A stretch of 64,000 bases of DNA from Hyaloraphidium curvatum. Lineage: Eukaryota; Monoblepharomycota; Hyaloraphidiomycetes; Hyaloraphidiales; Hyaloraphidiaceae. The notes beneath the pieces are model-generated. The model ran no database searches and was not told the origin of the DNA. It saw only the letters and a list, made by a program, of their open reading frames with translations. The stretch is taken from positions 62,001 through 126,000 of the forward strand of contig JAIVFI010000012.1 in NCBI GenBank assembly GCA_025558095.1, read 5' to 3'. How positions within the stretch are numbered: the stretch's first letter is position 1; each line of letters opens with the position of its first letter. Made by a program: the position numbers and the translations under genes. Of this stretch, positions 9,767 through 18,679 are shown piece after piece.

Positions 9767-11126
9767 ATGCCGGCCCCCACGCCCTTCCGCGTCCAGGCGA
9801 CCCTCGCTCAGCTAGCGCGGCTCAAGTCGCGCCTCCAGGACGTGGTCTACGCCGAAATCGACCTCCCCGATGCCGACACGTGGGCGTACGGCATGCCACC
9901 GCGGGTGCTGAAGAAGCTGGTCGAGCATTGGCGCGACAAGTCTGTGTCTCCCGCTCTCCGACGCGTCCGTCCGGCACTCACCGCCCCCGCCAGGTACGAC
10001 TGGCCAGCCTGGGAGGCCAAGATCAACTCGTTCTCGCACTACAAGCTCCGCTGCAACGATGTCGACGTGCACTTTATCCACCACCCCTCGACGCGGCCGG
10101 ACGCGGTCCCGCTCATCCTCACCCACGGGTGGCCCGGCTCGTTCGTGGAGTTCCTGGACATGATCAAGCCGCTCGCCGAGCCCGAAGCCGGTCAGCAGGC
10201 CTTCCACGTGGTGGTTCCCAGCCTGCCCGGCTACGGGTTCTCCGGCAGGCCGACCCGAAAGGACTACTCGATCGTCGAGACGGCCAAAGCCTTCGACGAG
10301 CTGATGAGGAGCTTGGGGTACAGCAGTTACATGGCACAAGGCGGCGACTGGGGCAGCGGTGTGACCAAGGCGCTGGCCGTCACCTGCCCCGAGTCGTGCC
10401 GCGCGATCCACGTGCGCCCCAACCGTTTCGCGCTGCCGCCCGCGCTGACTTTGCCTCCAGCTCAACTTGCTCACGTTCTACCGCCCGCCGAAGGATGCCA
10501 AGTTGCAGCCGCTTACCGAGTCGGAGCAGCGGAACCTCGCCGCCGCCCGCGAGTTTGAGGTCACAGGGACTGGGTACCAGCGCATCCAGGCGACGAAGCC
10601 GCAGACCCTCGGCGCGGCGCTTGCTGACAGCCCCGTGGGGCTGCTCGCTTGGATCGGGGAAAAGTTCCACGAATGGGTGGACCTCCGAGGCGGGGACGGC
10701 GACTTCTCGCCCACCGTGCCGACGGACGATCTGCTGACAAACGTGATGGTCTACTACATCAGGTGCTGCGTGACTTGGAGACCCGCCGTGCCTCCGAATC
10801 TCACCTTCGCCGCCATCTCCCGCAGCAATTCAATCACATCCTCGTTCTTCCTCTACCACTACCAACTGCTCAGGCGCCTCGATCAGTTCATCAACACGTC
10901 CAAGATCCTTCAACCCGTCGGTTGTTCCGCCTTTCCCCGTGACCTCTACGTGCCCCCGCGGAGCTGGGTCGAGTACAGCTGCCCCAACCTGGCTTTCTGG
11001 AGCGAACCGAAGGAGGGTGGGCACTTTGCCGCCCTGGAGAGGGGGGACGTGCTGGTGCGCGATCTGAGGACGTTTGCGCGGGTGCCGGAGGTCAAAGCCA
11101 GCCTGGGAGGGCATGCAAAGTTGTGA
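9767..11126 (+). CDS. Epoxide hydrolase, juvenile-hormone/microsomal type, copy 1
   Basis: Four exons (9767-9939, 9994-10411, 10461-10762, 10826-11126) give 397 residues. The N-terminal EHN domain (PFRVQATLAQLARLKSRL...DTWAYG...YDWPAWEAKINSF) precedes an alpha/beta-hydrolase core. The oxyanion motif HGWPGSF, the nucleophile elbow GGDWGS (Asp nucleophile) and the terminal EGGHFAALE with the catalytic His are all present, so the enzyme should be active. The family opens epoxides to vicinal diols with a water molecule activated by His. No N-terminal membrane anchor is evident, unlike animal microsomal enzymes. The ATG at 9767 matches the start conserved in the three other copies. Intron 1 has a GTCTGT donor where the paralogs have GTGGGT or GTGCGT. 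An AATAAA hexamer begins 5 bp after the stop. Confidence 0.92.
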
Positions 11127-11500
11127 AAGCAATAAAGGGTCTTTCGACGAAGGCTTTGATGGGGAGTGCGTTGACGGCGGGGATGTTTCAAAGACAATAT
11201 ACTGCCCTCCTAGTTACGACGAGGACGAGTCCACTAGAATGAGCATCGCGACCAGAATAACCCGACGACTAGGTTTGGCGAAAGATGTGCGTGGATGAAA
11301 TCAAGAAGAGTTGCTTGCTGATGAAGAAGTCTGCGGATCAGAGCCCCGGATGTTCCGCAGCCTGCGGTTCGATCGCTCAGGGTCTTGCAAGGGAAGAGAA
11401 TTGTCGGCGCCCCGCGGGCGACAGGGCCCTTGCAACTTCCCCGGTCCACCGCCTGCCACTCCGGCCCCATCGCGCCCGCACCCCTCCCGAACCCGCTGCG
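11127..11500. other. Intergenic region with possible poly(A) signal
   Basis: AATAAA occurs at 11131-11136 just after the epoxide hydrolase stop and could be its poly(A) signal. The frame of the next gene stays open through most of this interval, but the translated sequence is Arg/Pro-rich and the gene more likely begins at 11501. Nothing else was seen. Confidence 0.35.
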
Positions 11501-12460
11501 ATGGCCGCCCCGCCGAAGCTGGCGCACGCCGAGACGCGCGCGGCCAACAGCGACGCCGCCGGGCTGCTCATGAACCGCAGCTTCCACGCCGGCTCGCGCA
11601 ACGGCCCGTGGATCTCCTTCACGACGGGGCCGTCGGTGGACTCGCTGGCATACGGTGGGGAACATTGTGAGGATGCGGTCGCGGCACCGCTGATCGCCCT
11701 CCCGCCAGTCACCTCGAAGCTGCTCAACAACGACCCCAACACAAAGAGCGGATCCGCCACCATCGTGCCCACCGAGGATGGTTGCACGCTCAACAAGGAC
11801 GTCGGCGGCAAGCCCGGCTTCTCGACCATGATGGCCGTCACGGGCACCTACGAGACCCCGCTCGGCGACTTCCCGCTCCAGGTCAAGATCCTCGACAAAG
11901 AGGGCGGCAAGATCGAGGTCTCGACCGCCGGCAAGCCCGCCGTGGTCCTGCAGGCCTACAACGCCGTGCCCCGCATCGTCGAGCTGCTCGCCAAGCCCAA
12001 CATCTCGGACGCCACGGGCCACCACGGCGCGCGCTTCGCGTGGCTCGTCAAGGGCGGCGGCGAGATCAAGTCCGGCAAGCGGGTGGACTTTGACGTGACC
12101 TACGACGAGGAGGATCCGTCGGGGACCAAGTTCAAGTGGCGCGATGCCGGCGAAGGCTCCTTCTCGACCGAGCTGTTCGGCGCCGCTGCCGAGGGCTGGC
12201 AGGAGGGCTCGCTCGACCTGGCAAAGGGCCACGTGACCCTCTCGGCCGGCGGCAAGGACCTCAAGTTCGAGGTGCACATGGAGAAGCTGGCGACGGAGAA
12301 GCACCCGGACGTCGAGTTCCCGCACCTCAAGCAGGACGGCAGCGACACCGAGTTCGCCGTGTTCCAGCGCTACCTGTTCAAGGACCTGTACGAGACCATC
12401 GGCAAGAGGATCGGGCAGGCGACGGTCGCCCCTGTGGACCCCGCAACGTCGGCGACGTGA
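11501..12460 (+). CDS. Hypothetical protein, beta-rich, no recognised family
   Basis: From the ATG at 11501 the frame encodes about 301 residues after removal of a predicted 54-nt intron at 11655-11708 (donor GTGGGG, acceptor CCGCCAG), which would join LAY to VTSKLLNNDPN. The intron is a multiple of three without stops, so retention would insert 18 residues. The body alternates short beta-prone strands and charged turns (TGTYETPLGDFPLQVKIL, GKRVDFDVTYDEE) and ends in an amphipathic helix before a short Ala/Thr-rich tail. No signal peptide, membrane span or catalytic motif is visible. Even codon periodicity and the long acidic/Lys-rich frame support coding. I do not assign a function. Confidence 0.6.
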   Translation: MAAPPKLAHAETRAANSDAAGLLMNRSFHAGSRNGPWISFTTGPSVDSLAYGGEHCEDAVAAPLIALPPVTSKLLNNDPNTKSGSATIVPTEDGCTLNKDVGGKPGFSTMMAVTGTYETPLGDFPLQVKILDKEGGKIEVSTAGKPAVVLQAYNAVPRIVELLAKPNISDATGHHGARFAWLVKGGGEIKSGKRVDFDVTYDEEDPSGTKFKWRDAGEGSFSTELFGAAAEGWQEGSLDLAKGHVTLSAGGKDLKFEVHMEKLATEKHPDVEFPHLKQDGSDTEFAVFQRYLFKDLYETIGKRIGQATVAPVDPATSAT

Positions 12461-12682
12461 GCGGAACGACGGGTGGGTCCTTTTGGAAAGCGTCGCGGAC
12501 GCAAGTTGATGCCTGTTCTCTTTCAGTCGATCGGTGGAGGATGGATCGTGGACGTGCGAAGAAGAGAACGGCCCCGTGGCCGCTAACTTTATCGATGGCA
12601 GGATAGCTGATAGAGTTATGAGCGGACACGTTTCCTTGGGTCCATTCTTTCGCCCGATCCGTACCGCCGCCGTTACATGCGA

Positions 12683-13474
12683 TCACTTGCTCAGCCTGTT
12701 GCGCACCTCGCTCTGCACCTTCTCGATGCCCCCCTTGATCGCCTTGCCCGCCGTCTCCTCCACCTTGGCGAAGCCCGCGTCGATCCTGGCCTCGTGCTTG
12801 CGGAAGAAGGGCGCGATGAGCATGTGGTACACCGTCGTGGCTGGCAACACGGTCCGGGTCAGCAGCAGTTGCCGGCGACAAGGTCGACGGACGCACCGCC
12901 GTTGGTGAAGGGCAGCCACAGCCAGATGACGAAGCCGATCTTGATGAAGGGGTACAGCGGCACCCACTCCAGCAGCCCGTCGACGTGGTCGACGAGCTTC
13001 AGCAGCCCGAAGACGGACCAGTAGCAGAGCCACTGGATGTCGTCCCTGCCGCGTGCGGGTGAGCCTCAACGGCGGGGGGAAGGATGGGGGACGCACTGCG
13101 GGTCGGTCGTCTGCGTCGCCTTGAAGGAGAGGTACACGGGGACGGGAATGGCGGCGAGGTCGGCGAAGAGCTCGCCGAGGCGGAGTTGGCTGTCGGGGAA
13201 CGAACGGGGAGGTGGTGGAGAGGGATGGGGCGGCCGAAACGGTTCCGCGGCCGGAATTCCCGCCGGAAAAGGGCGGAAGACGGGCAGCACCGAGAATGAA
13301 GTTGTTGCAAGCCGAGAAACGGCGGCCGAGAGCCCCAGGAGCGCAGAGGAAAGCGGGCAACAGTGAGCCGGGCTCCGTGGTCCGACGCGCCGACACCCAC
13401 AACACCGCCACGGCGGCGCCCACGGCCAGCACGATGCCGACGGCGTACATAATGGGGCTCGTTTTCTCGGCCAT
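12683..13474 (-). CDS. Yop1/REEP/HVA22-family (TB2/DP1) ER-membrane-shaping protein
   Basis: Four exons (13474-13401, 13189-13097, 13045-12897, 12840-12683, complement) give 157 residues with all phases consistent. Exon 1 encodes a hydrophobic segment (MYAVGIVLAVGAAVAV). Exons 2-3 give the family signature VYLSFKATQT...DDIQWLCYWSVFGLL, followed by a second hairpin and PLYPFIKIGFVIWLWLPFTNG. Exon 4 adds VYHMLIAPFFRKHEARID and an amphipathic C-terminal helix (KVEETAGKAIKGGIEKVQ). Proteins of this family insert paired hairpins into the outer leaflet of the ER membrane and stabilise tubules. The length matches plant and fungal HVA22/Yop1 proteins. The exon 1-2 join is the least certain. Confidence 0.85.
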   Translation of the reverse strand: MAEKTSPIMYAVGIVLAVGAAVAVLWVSARRTTEPGSLLPAFLCAPGALGRRFSACNNFILGAARLPPFSGGNSGRGTVSAAPSLSTTSPFVPRQPTPPRRALRRPRRHSRPRVPLLQGDADDRPAVRPPSFPPPLRLTRTRQGRHPVALLLVRLRAAEARRPRRRAAGVGAAVPLHQDRLRHLAVAALHQRRCVRRPCRRQLLLTRTVLPATTVYHMLIAPFFRKHEARIDAGFAKVEETAGKAIKGGIEKVQSEVRNRLSK

Positions 13475-13797
13475 TTGCGGCGCGTTTCTCGGGTCTGCGG
13501 GGACGAGGAGGGTGAGCCGCAGGTCTCGGCGCGGGGGGCATCCCGCGGCCGCGGCGGGAGGAGGCCGGGCGGCCGGGCGGCGGCCGCCGCGGAACGCAAA
13601 AGGGAAGGGGCGCGGAGTTTCATTCACCTCGGCGGGCGGCGTGGGCGAAAGGTCGGCGGAACGCGGGAGAGAAGGGGTCCCTGGATGCGACGACCCTGAC
13701 GACGATCGGACCCGACGCGGCGGCGAAGGACGGGCCGCTTCAACTTGTCCGTGTCGGGTCCAACTAATTCGAGCGGAGCTCTGGTTGTTCGGGCCCA
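13475..13797. promoter_or_regulatory. Divergent intergenic region
   Basis: This interval lies between the start of the Yop1-like gene (minus) and the first plausible ATG (13798) of the phosphatase-like gene (plus). It is highly GC-rich with several Gly/Arg-coding shadow frames. No specific element was recognised. Confidence 0.3.
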
Positions 13798-14639
13798 TGG
13801 CAGAAAAAAGCGACGTTGGGCCTCGTCCAGTCCCCCGAGCCGAGTCATCGATCGACGCTCCTTGCTCCACTTTGCTCTCGGAACAAGATGCGCCCACCCC
13901 ACCACCTCCTCCTCTTCTTCCTCCTTTTCCTCCCTTTCATCCTGACCCCCTCGGCAGCGGCGGCACGCTCCGTCCCTCCTCCTCCGCCACGCCGGACAAC
14001 CGGAGACAGAAAGCAATCAATTCCAGTTCTCCCACCCGGACGACCTCGACGTCGTCGGATACCTCCGCAGCCTGTGCTACCTCCGCTTCCTCCGGCGCCT
14101 GCCGTGGCGGCCGGAAGCCGTGGTCGTGCAGACCCCCAGGCACTCCCGGCGCGGAGTCGAGTCGGCGGTGCCGGTGGCGTACGGCCTGCGGATCCCGATC
14201 CTGGTGTGCTGCCGCAAGTTCGACGTGCGGGGGCTGGTGAGGTTCCTGGAGGGCAGGGAGGAGGAGACGGTGCTGGTGCTCTGGTGGGGAAGGGTGATGC
14301 CAGCGATCGCGCGGGCGCTGGGCGTGCCGCGGGGGGAGGTGCCGCGGTGGCCGAACCATTGGAACGGGTGGGCCGTCGCCGTGCTTCCTCGGTGTCGGGA
14401 ACCGCTGACGCGGCGGCAGGTCCTCGGTCCTGTGGGTCATCGGCGTGCCCGATCGGGGCGAGGGCTGGCAAAATACCCCGAGCACCCTCGAGCAGGTACA
14501 TATGGAGGGATGCGATCCCGAGGGCGAGAGGGAGAGGTACTGCCTGCGCTCGGTGTGGCTGCCGGGCCTGCCGCGGCCGGATCTGGTGCGGCACGTGCCG
14601 GACGAGCCGCCTCCGGATGGGGTGGTCGGGCAGCGATGA
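13798..14639 (+). CDS. Histidine-phosphatase-like protein with altered active site
   Basis: The core is in two exons, 13958-14391 and 14420-14639. Exon 2 starts with the phosphoglycerate-mutase-type RH motif (LLLRHAGQPE near 13976-14005), continues through LRSLCYLRFL and the TPRHSRRG arginine region, and reaches VLVLWWGRVMPAIARALG. In related fungal proteins that last segment is typically written WEH, with a second catalytic His, so the His appears replaced by Gly. Exon 3 adds SSVLWVIGVPDRG and a Cys-containing tail. An apparent signal peptide read from an ATG at 13888 is in the wrong frame: it is the translation of an intron polypyrimidine tract ending in CCTCGGCAG at 13957. Exon 1 is uncertain; ATGGCAGAAAAAAGCGAC at 13798-13815 with a weak GTTGGG donor would keep phase. 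The altered His suggests a pseudoenzyme. Confidence 0.5.
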
Positions 14640-14831
14640 CGATGGAATTGGCGGAGGTCGCACGTATCAATCGGCAGCAGAGTCATTGATTGTACATAGG
14701 AAGAAGTCCATACACCATCCGTCATCCAAGCATCCGTCAAAGCGCAGCGGAATGGCAAAAGCATGTCGACCGGGGTATCATCTTGGGCCAGCAGGCCCGC
14801 ACGCGGGCAACAGAGCGTGCCGGAAGGCTGT

Positions 14832-16227
14832 TCAGCTGATGGGCTTGGGTCTGCCGTGGTACTTGTGGTACAGCGCGCACGGGTTGCCTGTCATCGTCGG
14901 ACAGAGTCAGGTGCCGTTCCCGTCGGGACTGCAAAGCACCCACAGAGCAGGTTCCCCCCCGGATCCCTCCTCCACGCCGTCGTCTTCCTCGAGTCGCAGT
15001 TGCTGCACGCCTTCCCCCCCTGCTGTGCCCCGGAGGGTGCCGGTGCGGCGCCGGGTGGGACCGAGGCGTGCTTGCGGGGTGGGCGGCGCCGGTTCCTGGG
15101 GTCGCCGCCCCACTCGCTCCCGCTGCTCTCGGTCGGCGACTCGCCTTGTTGATGCGCGCCCGAGAAATCGACGGCGGCTGCGGCCTCCGTGAGCATCCGC
15201 AGCGGATCGGCGCCGGATTGGAGCGGCGGCGCGGAGAGCGGGCCCGACGAGGGCGTGCGCGGGGGTTTGCGGCGGGCGGGGGAGCGTTTCGAGGAGGAAG
15301 AGGTGGCGGAGAGGGGCGTGTGGACGAGGTCGATGCCCGCGAGGGAAGAGGGGAGGTCCTCGGTGAGGGTGGCGGTGGAGGCAAAGGCGGAGGAGGAGGG
15401 GGCGCGAATGGCGCGCATGTCGAGCTTGGGGGGCTACCGACATGAGGGGGAGAGGTAAGATTACAAGAGAGGAGGTAGCAGGTGAGGGAAAGCACGGTGG
15501 CACGCAGGAATGGTTTGACAGGAGGGACGAGAAGTTTGACAGGTCAGCGAATCCGGCCCGAAGAAAGCACCGCAGCCAGCAGAGCACCCACAATGCTTTT
15601 GGTCGAAGCCCTTCTGGGCTTCGGCGGAGAAGCCCCCGCCAGCCTGGCCAGCTCCGGCGGAGGCCCGACGAACGGCCTCTCCCCCGCCTGCATCTGCGCC
15701 AGCTCGGCCCACTTGCGCTGCAGCAGCCTCGCGCCCTCCTCCAAATTCCTCTTCTCTCTCTCGATGTCCGCTTTTTCCCTCTCGAGCTGCAGCGCCTCCC
15801 TGTGCCGCCGCATCTCGAGCTCGTGCTCGGCCTGCGCGGCACCCAGCGCCCTCTCCCTCGCCAGCATCTGCCTGTGCTCTGCCGCCGCCGCTGCAGCAAG
15901 CTGCACCAGCGGGTCGTCTGGGTTGCCCGCGGTCTCGTCGTCCGAGTCCACGGGGGCCGGCAGGTGCGCGCGGGCCGAGTGCAGCGGCGCGCGCGAGGCG
16001 AGAATCTCGACAATGGCGGGCGGGTGCACGGTCTTCATCGCGGGGCGCGGGGCAAAGGCCGGCGGGGGTATCGGCGCCGGGATGTGCTGCGGGCGGGGGG
16101 CGGGGGGCGCGTGTGCCGCGGCGGGGCCGGGGAGGGCCGCCGGGGTGTTTGCGGGGCGCGGGACGGCTTGCGCGGCGGGTGGCGACGGCCGCGGCGGGCG
16201 CTGAAGAAAGTACGGCTGCGATGCCAT
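14832..16227 (-). CDS. GATA-type zinc-finger protein with N-terminal coiled coil
   Basis: Three exons (16227-15592, 15433-14944, 14887-14832, complement) encode 393 residues. Exon 1 is Pro/Ala-rich and then forms a strongly charged heptad region (residues about 120-185, many Glu/Arg/Leu; REALQLEREKADIEREKRN) likely to be a coiled coil. Exon 2 is Ser/Pro-rich and begins the zinc finger CSNCDSRKTTAWRRD; exon 3 completes it as LCNPCALYHKYHGRPKP. The joined motif is CX2CX17CX2C, the class IV GATA finger that binds GATA sequences. The protein ends 12 residues after the finger, so the finger is C-terminal. The intron sits within the finger, between Leu-Leu and Cys. Fungal relatives regulate nitrogen, light or iron genes; the target here cannot be inferred. 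Confidence 0.82.
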
Positions 16228-17289
16228 CGACCGGCCGCGGCGGGCGGGGCGCTCGAGAGGGCGCCCAAACAGTCACCCCGGTCGGCTCGGGGGACGCACG
16301 CCCGGGGCAAACAGGTGCCGCCGGACCCGGGGCAACAATTAAGCAGGGCGAATCGGCCAAATGGCGAGCAGATGCAGCAAGTGGAGCCCGGGGAATGCGC
16401 CGGCGGGTGGGCAATTCCGGCGGTGTTGTTGTTGCCGCGCACTTCAACCGGAGTGGTGATGAGCCGTGATCAACACCGGCCCAAACACTCGCGGGAGGCA
16501 GGTCAGCGTCGTTGCCGGCATGTTGTAACTGGTAGAAAGGCAGAATGCCGGCTCCCCCTTTTTCCCTTTCTCCCCTCCCTCTCTCGCGGAAGCGGCGAAT
16601 CCATCTCGGCATCTGTTGGACGGGACTGATGGGAGCAGGGGCAAGGCCATTCCTGTTTCCGAGCCCCGTTCATATCGTCAAACGATGCGAACAGCATTCT
16701 CTGCTACAAATGGAGCGATTCAGGGCCGGCCGAAGCGGCGTCCAAGCTGGTCAGATCGACAGCCGGGTCACCAATGCCTTGTCCCTACTCCTCTGCCTCT
16801 AGCTTCAAATAAGTGTCAGAAACAGCTTAGCCTTAAGTAGCCTCTCATGGTAACTGCAGGGTTGCGATTACTCTGCACCTTTTCAGACTACCTGCGTTGA
16901 GAGGAGGTGGTTCCCCACAAGTTGCGATGCTCGGTGTTAATTCTTGAAGACAAGACTTTGATTTTATCCGGTTCACTGTTCATCCCCGACTATTGACAGT
17001 CACTGATCCCTATGATCATTTACATCTATGTATGCTGTGTGTGACGGAGAGAAACCAGGAAAGAGGAGCGCAAGCCGCTTCTAGAACAACCCTGCCACGC
17101 TAAGCCATGCGAGGCTGTGAAGCCACATACGCAACAATCAAGCAGGCTGGTTGTGTCGAGAGATAGACGGTGGTGGATACTGAGCTCTCCGGGTGGTGGC
17201 GGGCACACACTTCAGACAATGCATTGTTGTCAGGAACCTTTCATCATATAGCCACATGTCTCAATCCAGCAATACTTGGAGTAGATTCG
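16228..17289. other. Gene-free, relatively AT-rich interval before the retrotransposon
   Basis: About 1.06 kb with no convincing gene on either strand. From roughly 16660 the base composition falls close to 50% G+C, clearly below the surroundings, and open frames are short. The final bases, ATTCG at 17285-17289, abut the 5' LTR and nearly match GTTCG after the 3' LTR. Confidence 0.5.
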
Positions 17290-17420
17290 TGTAACGCGCC
17301 GGCGTCGGGGCAAGGGGGACGGTGGTCCCCGGCGAGGGAAGACTAGGCGCAGTGCTGTGTAGTGACTCCTCAACGTCGTCAACACAGGTCTTTACGGGTC
17401 CCCCGCGCCCCGTCCTGACA
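17290..17420 (+). repeat. 5' LTR (131 bp)
   Basis: Begins TGTAACGCGCC and ends CGTCCTGACA, with TGT/ACA inverted termini. It is identical along its whole length to the copy at 22638-22768. It is unusually short for a Ty3/gypsy LTR. No TATA box is visible. Confidence 0.95.
17372..17382 (+). other. Putative self-primer segment in the LTR
   Basis: AACGTCGTCAA is the exact reverse complement of the 11 bases at 17423-17433 just after the LTR. In Tf1-type elements the first 11 bases of the RNA pair with the PBS and are cleaved to prime minus-strand synthesis. If transcription starts near 17372 this segment would play that role. Confidence 0.55.
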
Positions 17421-17422
17421 GT

Positions 17423-17433
17423 TTGACGACGTT
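17423..17433 (+). other. Putative primer-binding site (self-priming type)
   Basis: TTGACGACGTT lies two bases downstream of the 5' LTR, where a PBS is expected. It does not resemble the initiator-Met tRNA PBS used by most Ty3/gypsy elements, but is perfectly complementary over 11 nt to 17372-17382 within the LTR. Confidence 0.6.
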
Positions 17434-17485
17434 CCAACCCTGAATCCACGTTTCCCGTTCCCCGTGACCTCGCCCTCGGTGCAGC

Positions 17486-18679
17486 ATGGCTGGCGCCGAC
17501 GCTCTCCGCGATCTCCTCTCCGCGACCCCGGACCCCCAGACTCCCGTCGAAGTCCTTATCGAGCGCGAAAGGGTTTTCCTTGATACCCTCGAGCCGCAGG
17601 AGCGTGCTGCTTTCGTCAGCTTCTTGGACGCCCTCGGCGACGCTCAGCCCGAGTTCATCGCGCTCCCGATCCGTGCCCAAGTCGCCACCTACCGCGCTTC
17701 CCAAGCAACCCACGTCGCGCAGCACGCTCCTCTGTCTGCTCCGATTTCGGTGTCCGCCGCTGCGCTCACGGACGCGTTTGTCGGCTCTGTCGCGCGCATG
17801 GGGTTCCTGCCCCAGCACGCCGCTGCTGCCCCAACCGCGAAACCGATCAACGTGCCTACCCCGGACAAGTTCGACGGGACCGATCACGCACGCACCCGTT
17901 ACTTCATGATGCAGGTCGACAACGCGCTCGAGCTCAAGCCGGAGCTTGCCTCGGACGCCCAAAAGATCGCGTTCTTCAGTCTGCTTCTCAAGGGCGATGC
18001 GCTCCGCTGGTTTGCTGCCCAGCAGAGCAGCTCCGGGACGATTGCGCCCTCGTGGATCTCGCTTCGCGAGGAGTTTCTCTCTACCTTTCAGATGCCACTT
18101 CGACACACTTCCGCCGTCAATGCGCTCCATGCACTCGTCCAGAAGCCCGGGCATCTGGCCGAATACGCAGTCGAATTTGAAAGCCTGAAGCCGGATGTCG
18201 AGGGCTACAGTGATGCCACGTTCATGGATATGTTCCTGGCTGGCCTCTCCGCGGAGATCGTGAACCAGATGGGCCAGCATTCGAAGCCCAGCACGTACCA
18301 GGAAGCGAAGAAGATCGCATTTGCTGCTCAAGTTCGCCTCTCCGAGCAGCAAGCTGCGCTGCGCAAAGCTCGGAGCCGCGACCGGCCCACCTCTGGGTAT
18401 CCCTACCCCGGAGCGATGCAGTCGGTGCCCATCGGATCGCATGTCTCTCCGGCAGCTCCTTCCGCAAGTGCTTCCGGCTCCGTGCCGATGGTGCTGGGCT
18501 CCGCGTCTGCATCTGGCCAGCCGGGCGGGGCTTCAGGCTCGGCGTCCTCAGGGTCGCGCGCCAAGCTGACGCCGGAGGAGCGCCAGCGCCGCCTTCGCGA
18601 GGGGCTCTGCATTTACTGTGGTCAGCCCGGTCACGTCAAGGCCTTTTGCCCCGCCAAGTCTGCATCGTCGTCTTTTTGA
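17486..18679 (+). CDS. gag: Gag polyprotein of the chromovirus
   Basis: A 397-residue structural protein. The central region (roughly residues 125-285; PTPDKFDGTDHARTRYFM, DALRWFAAQ, LREEFLSTFQ) is the capsid-like retrotransposon Gag domain, followed by an Ala/Ser/Pro-rich linker. The nucleocapsid part contains one CCHC zinc knuckle, CIYCGQPGHVKAFC, near residues 377-390, that should bind element RNA. The ATG at 17486 is 65 bp after the LTR. The frame ends at TGA 18677-18679 in the context TCT TTT TGA, and Pol continues in the -1 frame. This arrangement keeps Gag in excess over Gag-Pol if frameshifting is inefficient. Confidence 0.92.
   Translation: MAGADALRDLLSATPDPQTPVEVLIERERVFLDTLEPQERAAFVSFLDALGDAQPEFIALPIRAQVATYRASQATHVAQHAPLSAPISVSAAALTDAFVGSVARMGFLPQHAAAAPTAKPINVPTPDKFDGTDHARTRYFMMQVDNALELKPELASDAQKIAFFSLLLKGDALRWFAAQQSSSGTIAPSWISLREEFLSTFQMPLRHTSAVNALHALVQKPGHLAEYAVEFESLKPDVEGYSDATFMDMFLAGLSAEIVNQMGQHSKPSTYQEAKKIAFAAQVRLSEQQAALRKARSRDRPTSGYPYPGAMQSVPIGSHVSPAAPSASASGSVPMVLGSASASGQPGGASGSASSGSRAKLTPEERQRRLREGLCIYCGQPGHVKAFCPAKSASSSF

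Noticed and set aside
11234-12325. Open frame of 363 codons on the minus strand opposite the hypothetical protein at 11501
   Set aside because: Arg/Gly/Val-rich composition typical of third-position GC shadows. The plus strand has better composition and a plausible intron.
12683-13897. 404-codon continuous minus-strand frame across the Yop1-like gene
   Set aside because: Only parts of it match the family. The conserved protein requires splicing between frames, and the continuous translation is otherwise Arg/Pro-rich.
13888-13957. Apparent signal peptide (MRPPHHLLLFFLLFLPF)
   Set aside because: It is the translation of a pyrimidine tract ending in a strong 3' splice site. Its frame does not lead into the phosphatase-like motif.
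17290-17420. LTR as a CRISPR-like or tandem repeat
   Set aside because: There are only two copies, 5.2 kb apart, flanking a retrotransposon, which explains them fully.
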